Assembly (NCBI GenBank): GCA_963718355.1
Contig: CAVQZA010000005.1
Coordinates: 124,001 to 188,000, forward strand
Length of the DNA: 64,000 nt
DNA from: CAVQZA01 sp963718355
GTDB taxonomy: Bacteria; Actinomycetota; Thermoleophilia; Gaiellales; Gaiellaceae
Reading direction: 5' to 3'
Shown: positions 52,086 through 60,363 of the stretch, piece by piece
Numbering within the stretch: position 1 is the stretch's first letter
Layout: each line of letters starts with the position of its first letter
Translations under genes and position numbers: made by a program
Notes under the pieces: model-generated
Seen by the model: the letters and a program-made list of their open reading frames with translations, nothing else
Told to the model about the DNA's origin: nothing
Databases searched by the model: none

Positions 52086-52906
52086 CGACGACCGCGGAGG
52101 CATACGCCGAGGTCGAGCGGCTCACCCGCCGTCGGGCGCGGAACTTCGCCTACGGGATCATGGTGCTGCCGCGGCCGAAGCGTCGCGCGATCGCGGCGAT
52201 CTACGCCTTCGCCCGCCGGGTCGACGACATCGCCGACGGCGAGCTTCCCACGACGGAGAAGCGCGCCCGGCTCGAGGAGCTGCACGGGCAACTCGACGGC
52301 TCGCCCGGCGACGACTACGCGCTCGTCGCGCTCGCCGACGCGCGCGGGCGATACCCGATCCCCGACACGGCGCTGCACTCGTTCGTCGACGGCGGTCTCC
52401 AGGACCTCGAGACGACGCGCTATGCGAGCTTCGAGGATCTCCGCGGCTACTGCCGGCTCGTCGCGGGCGCGGTCGGCGTCGCCTGCCTCCCGGTCTACGG
52501 CGGGGGCGACCCCGAGTTGGCCGAGACGCTCGGCGTCGCGCTTCAGCTGATCAACATCATCCGCGACGTCGCCGAGGACTGGTCGCTCGGCCGGGTCTAT
52601 CTGCCCGGGGACGAGCTCGAGGCGTACGGCGTCGCGGAGAGCGACATCGCCGAAGCGCGGCTGACCCCGGAGCTCCAGGCGTTGCTCGGCTTCCAGGCCG
52701 GGCGCGCGCGGGCCCATCTCGCCGAGGGAGTGCGCCTGCTCGACGAGCTCGACCGCCGCAGCGCGCTCTGCGTCGGTGCGTTCGCCGGGTTGTACCGCAC
52801 GACCCTCGACCGGATCGAGGCGTCGGGCTACGACGTCTTTGCCAGCCCGCCGCACCTCTCGCCGCTCGAGAAGCTGCGCATCGTCGGCGGAGGTCTCCGG
52901 CGATGA
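52082..52906 (+). CDS. hpnD: Presqualene diphosphate synthase (squalene/phytoene synthase family)
   Basis: A 274-residue enzyme starting at GTG 52082. It carries YAFARRVDDIADGE and the second Asp motif LINIIRDVAEDWSLGRVYLPGDEL, plus the family's RRRARNFAYGIMVLP start. It condenses two farnesyl diphosphates to presqualene diphosphate. Overlaps both neighbours by 4 bases. Confidence 0.93.
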   Translation: MTTTAEAYAEVERLTRRRARNFAYGIMVLPRPKRRAIAAIYAFARRVDDIADGELPTTEKRARLEELHGQLDGSPGDDYALVALADARGRYPIPDTALHSFVDGGLQDLETTRYASFEDLRGYCRLVAGAVGVACLPVYGGGDPELAETLGVALQLINIIRDVAEDWSLGRVYLPGDELEAYGVAESDIAEARLTPELQALLGFQAGRARAHLAEGVRLLDELDRRSALCVGAFAGLYRTTLDRIEASGYDVFASPPHLSPLEKLRIVGGGLRR

Positions 52907-54144
52907 GAAGCGTCGTGATCGGCGGCGGCCTCGCGGGGCTCGCCGCCGCGCTGCGACTCGTCGAAGCCGGGCACGAGGTGACCGTGCTCGAGGCTCGGCC
53001 GACGCTCGGCGGCGCGGTGCAGACGCTGCCCGAGCGCGAGGGCGATCCCTCGCCGCCGCCGGACAACGGCCAGCACATCGGCCTTGCGTGCTTCACCGCG
53101 TGGCAGGAGTTCCTCGGGCTCGCGGGCTCGGCAGGCTCGCTCGACAGGCGTGCGCTCGAGCTGACGGTGCTCGACGAGCAGGGGCGCGTGGCGGTGATCT
53201 CCGACCGGCCGCTCGACCTGCTCCGGTACGGGCACCTGAGCCTGCGCAACCGACTCGGCATCATTCGCACGCTCGCGCGGCTGCGCCGGCTCGAGCCCGC
53301 CGACCACGACGACGAGACCTTCGCCGCCGCGCTCCGCTGCCCGGATCGCGTCGTCGATCGCTTCTGGGATGTCTTCATCCGCCCCGCGCTGAACCTGCGC
53401 AGCGCCGAGGCGAGCGCCGCGCTCGGGCTCTTCACCGTTCAGACCGCGCTGCTCGGAGCGAAGGGCGCGGGCGATCTGCTCCTCCCGACCGCGCCGCTCG
53501 GGGCGATGCACGGCGACGCCGCCGGCGAGACGCTTCGCGCGCGCGGCGCGGAGGTTCGGCTCGGCGCGCGGGTCGTCACCCTCGAGCCGGGCGCCGCGGT
53601 TCTCGCCGACGGAGAGCGCGTCGAGGCGGACTCGTTCATCATCGCGCTGCCTCCCTCCGAGAGCGCGCGCCTGCTTGAGGAGGACGATCCGGAGCTCGAG
53701 AGCTCTCCGATCGTGAGCGTGCACCTGCTCTTCGACCGCGAGCTGCTGCCCTATCCGCTCGCCGCGCTGCTCTCGAGCCCGGCGCACTGGGTCTTCGACC
53801 GTGGCGCGCTCACCGGGCACCGGCCCGAGCGCGGCCAGTATCTGACCGTTGTCTCGAGCGGAGCGCCCGAGCTGCTCGAGGTGCGAGGGCGGGAGCTAGT
53901 GGAGCTGATCGCGGGCGAGCTGACCTCGCGGCTCGGCCCGGCCGAGGTGCTCTGGTCGCGGGTCAGCCGCGAGCCGGAGGCGACGGTCGCCGGCCGGCCG
54001 GGCCAGGCCGCGAAGCGCCGTGGCACGGGCACCGCCCGGGCGAATGTCTTCCGCGCCGGCGCGTGGACGGACACGGGTTGGCCGGCGACGATGGAGAGCG
54101 CGGTCCGCAGCGGCTTCGCAGCGGCGCAGATGGTGGCGGCGTGA
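52903..54144 (+). CDS. hpnE: Squalene-associated FAD-dependent desaturase/reductase
   Basis: A 413-residue flavoprotein with the FAD-binding VVIGGGLAGLAAALRLVEAGHEVTVLEAR start and the C-terminal W/A-G-DWT-like GAWTDTGWPATMESAVRSG. These are marks of the hopanoid-associated amine-oxidase-like desaturase that reduces hydroxysqualene to squalene. It overlaps hpnD (ATGA) and the cyclase gene (GTGA). Confidence 0.92.
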   Translation: MRSVVIGGGLAGLAAALRLVEAGHEVTVLEARPTLGGAVQTLPEREGDPSPPPDNGQHIGLACFTAWQEFLGLAGSAGSLDRRALELTVLDEQGRVAVISDRPLDLLRYGHLSLRNRLGIIRTLARLRRLEPADHDDETFAAALRCPDRVVDRFWDVFIRPALNLRSAEASAALGLFTVQTALLGAKGAGDLLLPTAPLGAMHGDAAGETLRARGAEVRLGARVVTLEPGAAVLADGERVEADSFIIALPPSESARLLEEDDPELESSPIVSVHLLFDRELLPYPLAALLSSPAHWVFDRGALTGHRPERGQYLTVVSSGAPELLEVRGRELVELIAGELTSRLGPAEVLWSRVSREPEATVAGRPGQAAKRRGTGTARANVFRAGAWTDTGWPATMESAVRSGFAAAQMVAA

Positions 54145-55922
54145 CGGCGACCGAATCCACGACTGCGCTCGACAGCGTGCTCGCGCGCGGCGCCGAGCGC
54201 CTGTTCGAGCTCCAGCACGCGGACGGCTACTGGGTCGGGGAGCTCGAGTCGAACGCGACGATGGTCGCCGAGCACCTCTTCATGCTCCACTTCCTCGGGC
54301 TGCGCGACCCCGAGACGGATCGCAAGCTCGCGAACGAGCTGCTCGCGCGGCGCCGCGACGACGGCACCTGGGCGATCTGGTGGAACGGGCCGGCAGACCT
54401 CTCGGTCACCGTCGAGGCATACGTCGCGCTGAAGCTCGCGGGCATCGACGCGGGCGACGCGACCCGTGCGTACATCCGCCGCGAGGGCGGAATCGCGAAG
54501 ACGCGGATCTTCACCAAGGCGTTCCTCGCGCTGCTCGGCCAGTGGCCGTGGCACCGGATGGTGAACGTGCCGGTCGAGCTGATCCTCGCGCCGCCGGGCG
54601 CACTGCTCTCGGTCTACGACTTCGCCTGCTGGGCGCGGCAGACGCTCGTGCCGCTCTCGGTGGTGATGGCGCTGAAGCCGGTGCGCGAGACGGGAATCGA
54701 CCTCGGCGAGATCGGCGCGCGGCCCGGTCGAAACCGCCGGCCGCTCGTCAACTCGGTGCGGCGGCGTGCGATCCGGGTCGCCGAGCGGTGGGTACGCGAA
54801 CGGCAGGAGGCCGACGGCTCCTGGGCCGGGATCCAGCCGCCGTGGGTCTGGTCGCTCCTGATGCTCGCCTCGCTCGGCCACGGCCGCGAGGACGAGTGCT
54901 TCCGCCGCGGGATCGACGGCTGGGCCGGCTTCCTGATCGACGAGGGCGACCGCCTACGCCCCGAGGCCTGCCAGTCGCCCGTGTGGGACACGGCGCTCGC
55001 GGTGCTCGCCTTGCGTGCGGCCGGCGTTCCCTCCGACGATCCGCGGCTCGCGAAGGCCGGCGCCTGGCTGCTGGCCGAGGAGATCACGGTGCGCGGCGAC
55101 TGGGCCGTCCGCCGCCCCGAGCTCGCGCCCGGCGGCTGGGCGTTCGAGTTCCAGAACGACCTGTATCCGGACATCGACGACACCGTGGTCGTCGCGCTCG
55201 CGCTGCGCGAGCTTCGGATCGGCGACGACGCGGTGCGCCGCGGCCTCGACTGGACGGCCGGGATGCAGTCCGAAAACGGCGGCTGGGGCGCGTTCGACGC
55301 CGACAACACCAAGGACTGGATCCCCAGGATCCCGTTCTGCGACTTCGGCGCCGTGATCGATCCACCGAGCGAGGACGTCACCGCCCACGCGCTCGAGGCG
55401 CTCGCGCCGGAGCACGGCTACGGCGACGCGGTGCGGCGCGGGCTCGACTACCTCCTCGCCGAGCAGCAGCCCGACGGCTCGTGGTGGGGGCGCTGGGGCG
55501 TCAACCACCTCTACGGAACGGGCGCCGCGCTTCCCGCGCTCGAGGCGTGCGGAATCCCACCCTCACACCCGGCGGTGGTCGACGCGCTCGCCTGGCTCGA
55601 CTCGGTGCAGCAGGGCGACGGCGGTTTCGGCGAGGACGTTCTCTCCTACTCCGATCCGGAGCTGCGTGGCCGGGGCTCGGCCACGCCGTCGCAGACCGCC
55701 TGGGCGCTGATCGGCTACATCGCCGGCGCCGCCGCCGGCTCCGCCCCCGCGCAGGCGGCCGCGGACTACCTCTGCCGCGCCCAGAAGCCGGACGGCGACT
55801 GGGATGAGGTTGCCTATACAGGCACAGGGTTCCCGCTTGATTTTATGATTAGGTACCACTACTACCGCATCACGTTCCCGATGCTGGCGCTGGGCAGATT
55901 TCGCGAAAAGGGGGCTAGATGA
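54141..55922 (+). CDS. shc: Squalene-hopene cyclase
   Basis: A 593-residue cyclase with GTG start. The catalytic DIDDT (DxDD box) is near residue 343, and many QW repeats are visible, e.g. ADGYWVGELE, DDGTWAIWW, EADGSWAGIQ, ENGGWGAFDA, PDGSWWGRWG, GDGGFGED, PDGDWDE. It is somewhat shorter than typical cyclases but complete at both ends. It cyclises squalene to hopene/diplopterol, the membrane-ordering sterol surrogates. It overlaps hpnH by 4 bases. Confidence 0.95.
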   Translation: MTATESTTALDSVLARGAERLFELQHADGYWVGELESNATMVAEHLFMLHFLGLRDPETDRKLANELLARRRDDGTWAIWWNGPADLSVTVEAYVALKLAGIDAGDATRAYIRREGGIAKTRIFTKAFLALLGQWPWHRMVNVPVELILAPPGALLSVYDFACWARQTLVPLSVVMALKPVRETGIDLGEIGARPGRNRRPLVNSVRRRAIRVAERWVRERQEADGSWAGIQPPWVWSLLMLASLGHGREDECFRRGIDGWAGFLIDEGDRLRPEACQSPVWDTALAVLALRAAGVPSDDPRLAKAGAWLLAEEITVRGDWAVRRPELAPGGWAFEFQNDLYPDIDDTVVVALALRELRIGDDAVRRGLDWTAGMQSENGGWGAFDADNTKDWIPRIPFCDFGAVIDPPSEDVTAHALEALAPEHGYGDAVRRGLDYLLAEQQPDGSWWGRWGVNHLYGTGAALPALEACGIPPSHPAVVDALAWLDSVQQGDGGFGEDVLSYSDPELRGRGSATPSQTAWALIGYIAGAAAGSAPAQAAADYLCRAQKPDGDWDEVAYTGTGFPLDFMIRYHYYRITFPMLALGRFREKGAR

Positions 55923-56923
55923 AGTTTCCGCTCCGCTCAACGGTGGAGATCGGTAGGTACGTCGCATCGCAGCAGCGCAAGGGTGAGCGCTATCCGCTCG
56001 TCCTCATGCTCGAGCCGACACTTGCCTGCAACATCGCCTGCATCGGCTGCGGAAAGATCCGCGAGTACGAGTCGAATCGCGCGCGGCTGAGCGTCGAGGA
56101 GTGCGTCGACGCGGGCGCCCAGTGCCCCGCGCCGGTCGTCTCGATCTGCGGCGGCGAGCCGCTCGTCTACAAGGGGATCGAAGAGGTCGTCAGCGGAATG
56201 CTCGAGCTGCGCAAGACGATCGAGCTCTGCACCAACGCGCTGCGCCTCGAGGAGTTCCTCGACGTCTTCGAGCCGAGCCCGCGCCTGACCTTCGTCGTCC
56301 ACCTCGACGGGATGCGCGAGATCCACGACTACGTCTGCGACTACCCGGGCCTCTGGGAGATCGCGGTCGAGTCGATCCGCAAGGCGCGCGCCGCGGGCTT
56401 CCGCGTCACCACGAACACGACCGTGTTCAAGGAGACGCAGGTCGACGACATCGTCGAGATGATGGGCTACCTCACGAACGAGGTCGGGATCGACGGGATG
56501 CTGATCGCGCCCGGCTACCAGTACTCGCAGATCGACCCGGCGCTGACGATGACGCGTGAGGAGCACGAGGTGAAGTTCCGGCAGATTCGCGCCGCGACGC
56601 GCGAGCACGGCTACCGCTGGCTCGCGACTCCGCTGTACCAGGACTTCCTCACGGGCGAGCGCAAGCTCGCGTGCGCTCCGTGGGGGTCGATCACGCGGAA
56701 CCCGTACGGGTGGAAGGGGCCGTGCTACCTGCTCACGGACGGCATCTTCCCGACGTACGACGCACTACTCGAAGGGATCGAGTGGGAGGAGTACGGGCCC
56801 GGCAATGACCCGCGCTGCGAGCACTGCGGGATCCATTCGGGGTTCGAGCCCTCCGCCGCCTTCGAGGCGGCGCAAAGCGTCAAGCAGGGGGCCCGGAGCA
56901 TGGCATGGACCCTCACGGGCTGA
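55919..56923 (+). CDS. hpnH: Adenosyl-hopene transferase, radical SAM
   Basis: A 334-residue radical SAM enzyme with cluster motif LACNIACIGCGKI (C-x3-C-x2-C) near residue 35. The RLTFVVHLDGMREIHD and YLLTDGIFPTYDALL segments are typical of HpnH. It joins an adenosyl group to hopene, the first step to C35 bacteriohopanepolyols. It overlaps the next gene by 19 bases. Confidence 0.95.
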   Translation: MKFPLRSTVEIGRYVASQQRKGERYPLVLMLEPTLACNIACIGCGKIREYESNRARLSVEECVDAGAQCPAPVVSICGGEPLVYKGIEEVVSGMLELRKTIELCTNALRLEEFLDVFEPSPRLTFVVHLDGMREIHDYVCDYPGLWEIAVESIRKARAAGFRVTTNTTVFKETQVDDIVEMMGYLTNEVGIDGMLIAPGYQYSQIDPALTMTREEHEVKFRQIRAATREHGYRWLATPLYQDFLTGERKLACAPWGSITRNPYGWKGPCYLLTDGIFPTYDALLEGIEWEEYGPGNDPRCEHCGIHSGFEPSAAFEAAQSVKQGARSMAWTLTG

Positions 56924-57480
56924 TCTTCGCCGTCGCGACCACGGCGGAGGAGCGCGCTGCCCGGCGGGCGGGCGCGACCACCGCTCTGGTCGGCCTCGGC
57001 GCGGCGAACGGGATCCCGGAGGGACGGCTCGTCTCGTTCGGGCTCGCGGGCGCGCTGCACGACGGGCTCGCGTGCGGTGACCTGATCGACGCGACGCGTG
57101 TCGTCGACGAGGCGGGCGCTGTGCTCTGGGAAGGGGCGCCGCTCGGCGTCTCCGGCGCGCGGGGCGGGACGATCCTGGCGATGGACGTGCTCGTCGACGA
57201 TCCGGCGGCGCGGCGTCGTCTGCACGAGCGGACGGGCGCGGACGCGGTCGACATGGAGAGTGGCGCGCTCGCGCGCACGGGTCGCCTCGCGGGCGTTCTG
57301 CGCGCGGTCAGCGACACGCCCGAGCGCGGGCTGAGCGGAATCGCGGGCGCGGTCGGGCCGGAGGGTCGCACCGCGTGGGGCGGGCTGGCGCTCGCGTTCG
57401 CGCGCGCGCCGCGTGGGTTCGCGCGGGCCGCTGCGGATGCGCGGCGCGCGCTGAAGCGGCTCGAGGGTGCGTCAGCGTGA
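56905..57480 (+). CDS. hpnG: Hopanoid-associated nucleoside phosphorylase-like protein
   Basis: A 191-residue protein of the phosphorylase superfamily: LIFAVATTAEERAARR, GFGLAGALHDGLACGDLID-like GSAG region and GADAVDMESGALAR with the nucleoside-binding MESxA. HpnG removes adenine from adenosylhopane to give ribosylhopane. At 191 residues it is slightly shorter than most members. ATG start; overlaps hpnH by 19 bases. Confidence 0.88.
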   Translation: MDPHGLIFAVATTAEERAARRAGATTALVGLGAANGIPEGRLVSFGLAGALHDGLACGDLIDATRVVDEAGAVLWEGAPLGVSGARGGTILAMDVLVDDPAARRRLHERTGADAVDMESGALARTGRLAGVLRAVSDTPERGLSGIAGAVGPEGRTAWGGLALAFARAPRGFARAAADARRALKRLEGASA

Positions 57481-58403
57481 GCGGCGGCCGCGTCCTTCTG
57501 GCCTCGCCGCGCTCGTTCTGCGCGGGCGTCGACCGCGCGATCGAGATCGTGGAGCGGTTGCTCGCCGAGCACGGGCCGCCCGTCTACGTCCGGCACCAGA
57601 TCGTCCACAACGACCACGTGGTCGGGCGGCTCGAGCGGCTCGGCGCGGTCTTCGTCGATCACGAGGACGACATTCCGGCGGGCGAGATCTGCGTCCTCTC
57701 CGCCCACGGCGTCGCTCCGGAGGTCAAGGAGCGCTGCGAGGAGCGGGGCCTGCGCGTGGTGGATGCCGTGTGCCCGCTCGTGTCGAAGGTCCACGCCGAG
57801 GCTCGTCATTACGCCGACTCGGGCCACCTCGTCGCGCTGGTCGGCCATGCCGATCACGTCGAGGTGATCGGGACCCTCGGCGAGCGGCCGGGCTCGACGG
57901 TCGTCGTCGAAACACCGGAGGACGCACTCGCCCTCGAGACGAACGGCAAGCCCGTGGCGGTGATCACCCAGACCACGCTCTCACTGGACGACGTCGCTCC
58001 GATCGTGGTCGCGCTCGAGACTCGCCTCGGGAAGCTCACGCGCCCGGCCGCCGACGACATCTGTTACGCGACCCAGAATCGCCAGGACGCCGTCAAGCGC
58101 CTCGTCGAGGAGGCGACGCTGATCATCGTGATCGGATCGATGACCAGCTCGAACGCGCGGCGGCTCGTCGAGGTCGCCCAGGCCGCAGGGGCAGAGGCCG
58201 CGCTGATCGACAACGCGAGCGAGCTCGACCTAGCGATCCTCGAGGGACACACGACCGTCGGCGTCACCGGCGGTGCCTCGACCCCCGAGGAGCTCGTCGA
58301 CGGTGTGATCGAGCGCCTCGCCGAGGCGGGCTACGACGACCTCCGCGAGATCACCGTCGCGCGCGAAGACGTGCATTTCCGTCTCCCCAGGGAGGTCGCG
58401 TGA
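57477..58403 (+). CDS. ispH: 4-hydroxy-3-methylbut-2-enyl diphosphate reductase
   Basis: A 308-residue IspH with GTG start. The three Fe4S4 cysteines are seen in PRSFCAGVDRA (C15), DAVCPLVSKVH and DDICYATQNRQ, with the HNxxVV and TQTTLS segments. It performs the last step of the MEP isoprenoid pathway, making IPP and DMAPP. Its position inside the hopanoid operon links precursor supply to hopanoid synthesis. Overlaps both neighbours by 4 bases. Confidence 0.95.
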   Translation: MSGGRVLLASPRSFCAGVDRAIEIVERLLAEHGPPVYVRHQIVHNDHVVGRLERLGAVFVDHEDDIPAGEICVLSAHGVAPEVKERCEERGLRVVDAVCPLVSKVHAEARHYADSGHLVALVGHADHVEVIGTLGERPGSTVVVETPEDALALETNGKPVAVITQTTLSLDDVAPIVVALETRLGKLTRPAADDICYATQNRQDAVKRLVEEATLIIVIGSMTSSNARRLVEVAQAAGAEAALIDNASELDLAILEGHTTVGVTGGASTPEELVDGVIERLAEAGYDDLREITVAREDVHFRLPREVA

Positions 58404-58783
58404 CCAGCGTCGAGGTGCCGTACTCGATCGCCTGCGCGCTTCCGACGCTGCAGGTGCTCGACATCACGAACGACGTCTCGCGCGAGGTCGCGGCGCAGGC
58501 GGCCGAGGACGGGATCGTCTACGTGACAGCGACTTCGAGCCCGTGGCTCGTCCGGGTCAATGAGCGCGAAACGGGCTTCTTCCACGATCTCGAGGAGATG
58601 CTCGGCCGGCTCGTGCCGCTGACGACACCCGAGCGCGAGCGGCTTCTGCTCGCCCTGCTCGGCCCCCGCACCGAGCAGCTGCCGTTCGTCGGCCGTCGGC
58701 TCAGCCTCGGCCAGTGGCAGCGGATCCTGCTCGTCGGCTTCAACGGCACGCCCGGCGAGTACGAGATCACCGTCGTCGGCTAG
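58400..58783 (+). CDS. Degenerate UPF0047 (YjbQ-like) protein
   Basis: A 127-residue protein with GTG start. The C-terminal LSLGQWQRILLVGFNGTPGEYEITVVG and the middle VRVNERETGFFHDLEEML follow the UPF0047 (YjbQ) pattern. However, the conserved His before the ALLG segment is replaced (RERLLLALLG) and other conserved positions differ. It is the last gene of the hopanoid operon and overlaps ispH. UPF0047 proteins include thiamine-phosphate-synthase-like activity; this one may have lost that. Confidence 0.72.
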   Translation: MTSVEVPYSIACALPTLQVLDITNDVSREVAAQAAEDGIVYVTATSSPWLVRVNERETGFFHDLEEMLGRLVPLTTPERERLLLALLGPRTEQLPFVGRRLSLGQWQRILLVGFNGTPGEYEITVVG

Positions 58784-58826
58784 CCGAACGTTGACCAGCC
58801 TGCCCTAAAAAGCGCACACTTGAGCT

Positions 58827-59465
58827 GTGACCCGTGCGCGTCGTCACCGGCGGCTCTCAGCCGCGTTTGCATTCGGCCTTCTGGCCTTCGTGGCGGAGCT
58901 CGTCGGGCGGAGCCTGACCCACCGCCTCGACGTCGGCAGGCACGTCGGCGCGGGGAGCTACGCGACCACTGACTACTACCCGATCCTCCTGATCGTGGTG
59001 AAGGTGATCTGCGCGCTGGCCGTCGCCGCGGTCGGCTGGCGCATCGCACGGGCGATGATCGCGGCGCGGTCGGCCCGGCTGCGACTCGGCGCCGGGCGTG
59101 CGCCGCGGCTGCGCGTCGAGCTCTCGCCCCGGCTCTGGCTGCTCTCGTTCTCGCTGACCGCGCTGATCTATCTGGTGCAGACCGATGCGGAGCGGCTTGC
59201 CGGCGGCCAGTGGCCACTGCTCGCGCCCTGGATGCACTCGTCGGCACTGCCGATCTTCTCGCTGCTCGCGATTCTGGTTGCGCTCGTCTTCGGCGCTGTC
59301 ACGCGCTGGCTTTCGGAGCTCGACCAGTTCGTCGAGCGTGCGCGCAATGCGATGCGTGCGCGCGTCGGCCCTGAGTTGCAGCTCCGCCCGTACACCTTCC
59401 TCGCACCGCCACGGCGGCTCTTCGGGCTCGCGTTCGAGTCGCGCCCGCCGCCCACGCCGGCCTGA
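58827..59465 (+). CDS. Membrane protein, unknown (212 aa)
   Basis: Not recognised. GTG start, basic leader (TRARRHRRL), a first helix (AAFAFGLLAFVAEL), then helices around 50-72, 103-120 and 145-165 with basic loops between them. The long loop 22-45 ends in DYY. No enzyme motif or Cys. A promoter-like TTGACC (58791-58796) lies 36 bases upstream. It begins a run of small membrane genes that leads to the CopC-CopD fusion, and is followed by a hairpin. Confidence 0.65.
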   Translation: MTRARRHRRLSAAFAFGLLAFVAELVGRSLTHRLDVGRHVGAGSYATTDYYPILLIVVKVICALAVAAVGWRIARAMIAARSARLRLGAGRAPRLRVELSPRLWLLSFSLTALIYLVQTDAERLAGGQWPLLAPWMHSSALPIFSLLAILVALVFGAVTRWLSELDQFVERARNAMRARVGPELQLRPYTFLAPPRRLFGLAFESRPPPTPA

Positions 59466-59467
59466 GC

Positions 59468-59495
59468 CCCGCGGGCCTACTCGTCCGCCCGCGGG
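59468..59495. terminator. GC hairpin, possible terminator
   Basis: CCCGCGGGC (59468-59476) and GCCCGCGGG (59487-59495), perfect 9-base arms with a 10-base loop, lie just after the stop of the unknown membrane gene. No T-run follows. Confidence 0.45.
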
Positions 59496-59531
59496 CTGTT
59501 CGGCTAACCCGATTCACCGTGGGAGGACTCG

Positions 59532-59795
59532 ATGAACGCAGAGATCGCACAACCGTATGCAACACGACGCTCGGCGCGCGCCCGTGCTCTGCGGGTGCTC
59601 GGGCCGCTGACTGTCCTCGCGGGTGTCGTCTGGGCGATCGTGCAACCCTGGCGCGTCACGCTGCTCCACCCGATGGGACAGGGCTTCTACTGGCTCCTGA
59701 TCGAGCCGCCGCTGATCGTGATCGCGGTTGGCGTCGGCTTCTGGCTCTTGGTCGGCAACGCGCTCCTGGAGGATCTCGATGCAGCCTCAGGCTGA
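59532..59795 (+). CDS. Small two-helix membrane protein (87 aa)
   Basis: ATG preceded by a good GGGAGGA. The 87-residue product has two hydrophobic helices (VLGPLTVLAGVVWAIVQPW and PPLIVIAVGVGFWLLVGN), with a short loop carrying HPMGQGFYWLLIEP. No family assigned. It overlaps the next membrane gene and probably forms a unit with it and with the copper-type protein. Confidence 0.7.
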   Translation: MNAEIAQPYATRRSARARALRVLGPLTVLAGVVWAIVQPWRVTLLHPMGQGFYWLLIEPPLIVIAVGVGFWLLVGNALLEDLDAASG

Positions 59796-60363
59796 GATGG
59801 TGCACTGGCTGTTCGCCGGGGGGATTCTGCTGCTCGGGCTGGCCCTGCTGGCCGAGGCGATCGTCGGCGAGGAGGTGTGGCGCGTCAGGACGTGGCGCGT
59901 GTACCTCTTTCCGGGGCTCGTCTTCACGATCGGCCTGCTGCTCTGGCCGGTGATGGTGCTCTACACGAATTCGGCGATCCACACGCTCGCGCACGGGTCG
60001 TGGGCCGAGGTGATGATGCTCGCGGGGGCGGCCGAGCTCGGGCTCGCGCGCGGGAAGCTCAAGAGCCAGTACTGGCGGCTGACGATGGCGCTCGCCCTGT
60101 TTGTCTCGGGCTCCGCGTTCCTGATCCACGAGGCGAACCCGTGGTTCTTCCAGCGCTCGGCCTTTCTCCACCATCTGAACGGCTGGGTGCTGATCGCGGC
60201 GACTCCGATCGCGATCGGGCGCGCGATCCGACCGCGGTCAGTGGTGTTCGGCGGTGGCTTCGCGATCGTCTTCGTCGTGATCGCGGTGCTGCTCTTCTCC
60301 GACCGCGATCTCGCGCCGGTCTTCGGCCACCTCTCGCCACTCGCAGGAGCTCCGCACCGGTGA
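59779..60363 (+). CDS. Membrane protein, unknown (194 aa)
   Basis: Start chosen at ATG 59779, with GGAGGA at 59768-59773 inside the previous gene. The 194-residue product has about five helices (LFAGGILLLGLALLAEAIVG, FPGLVFTIGLLLWPVMVLY, VLIAATPIAIG, FAIVFVVIAVLLF and others) and several His residues (MVHWLF, IHTLAHG, IHEAN, LHHLNG) that could bind metal. It overlaps the CopC-CopD gene by 4 bases. Possible accessory of copper or haem handling; no known family. Confidence 0.7.
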   Translation: MQPQAEMVHWLFAGGILLLGLALLAEAIVGEEVWRVRTWRVYLFPGLVFTIGLLLWPVMVLYTNSAIHTLAHGSWAEVMMLAGAAELGLARGKLKSQYWRLTMALALFVSGSAFLIHEANPWFFQRSAFLHHLNGWVLIAATPIAIGRAIRPRSVVFGGGFAIVFVVIAVLLFSDRDLAPVFGHLSPLAGAPHR

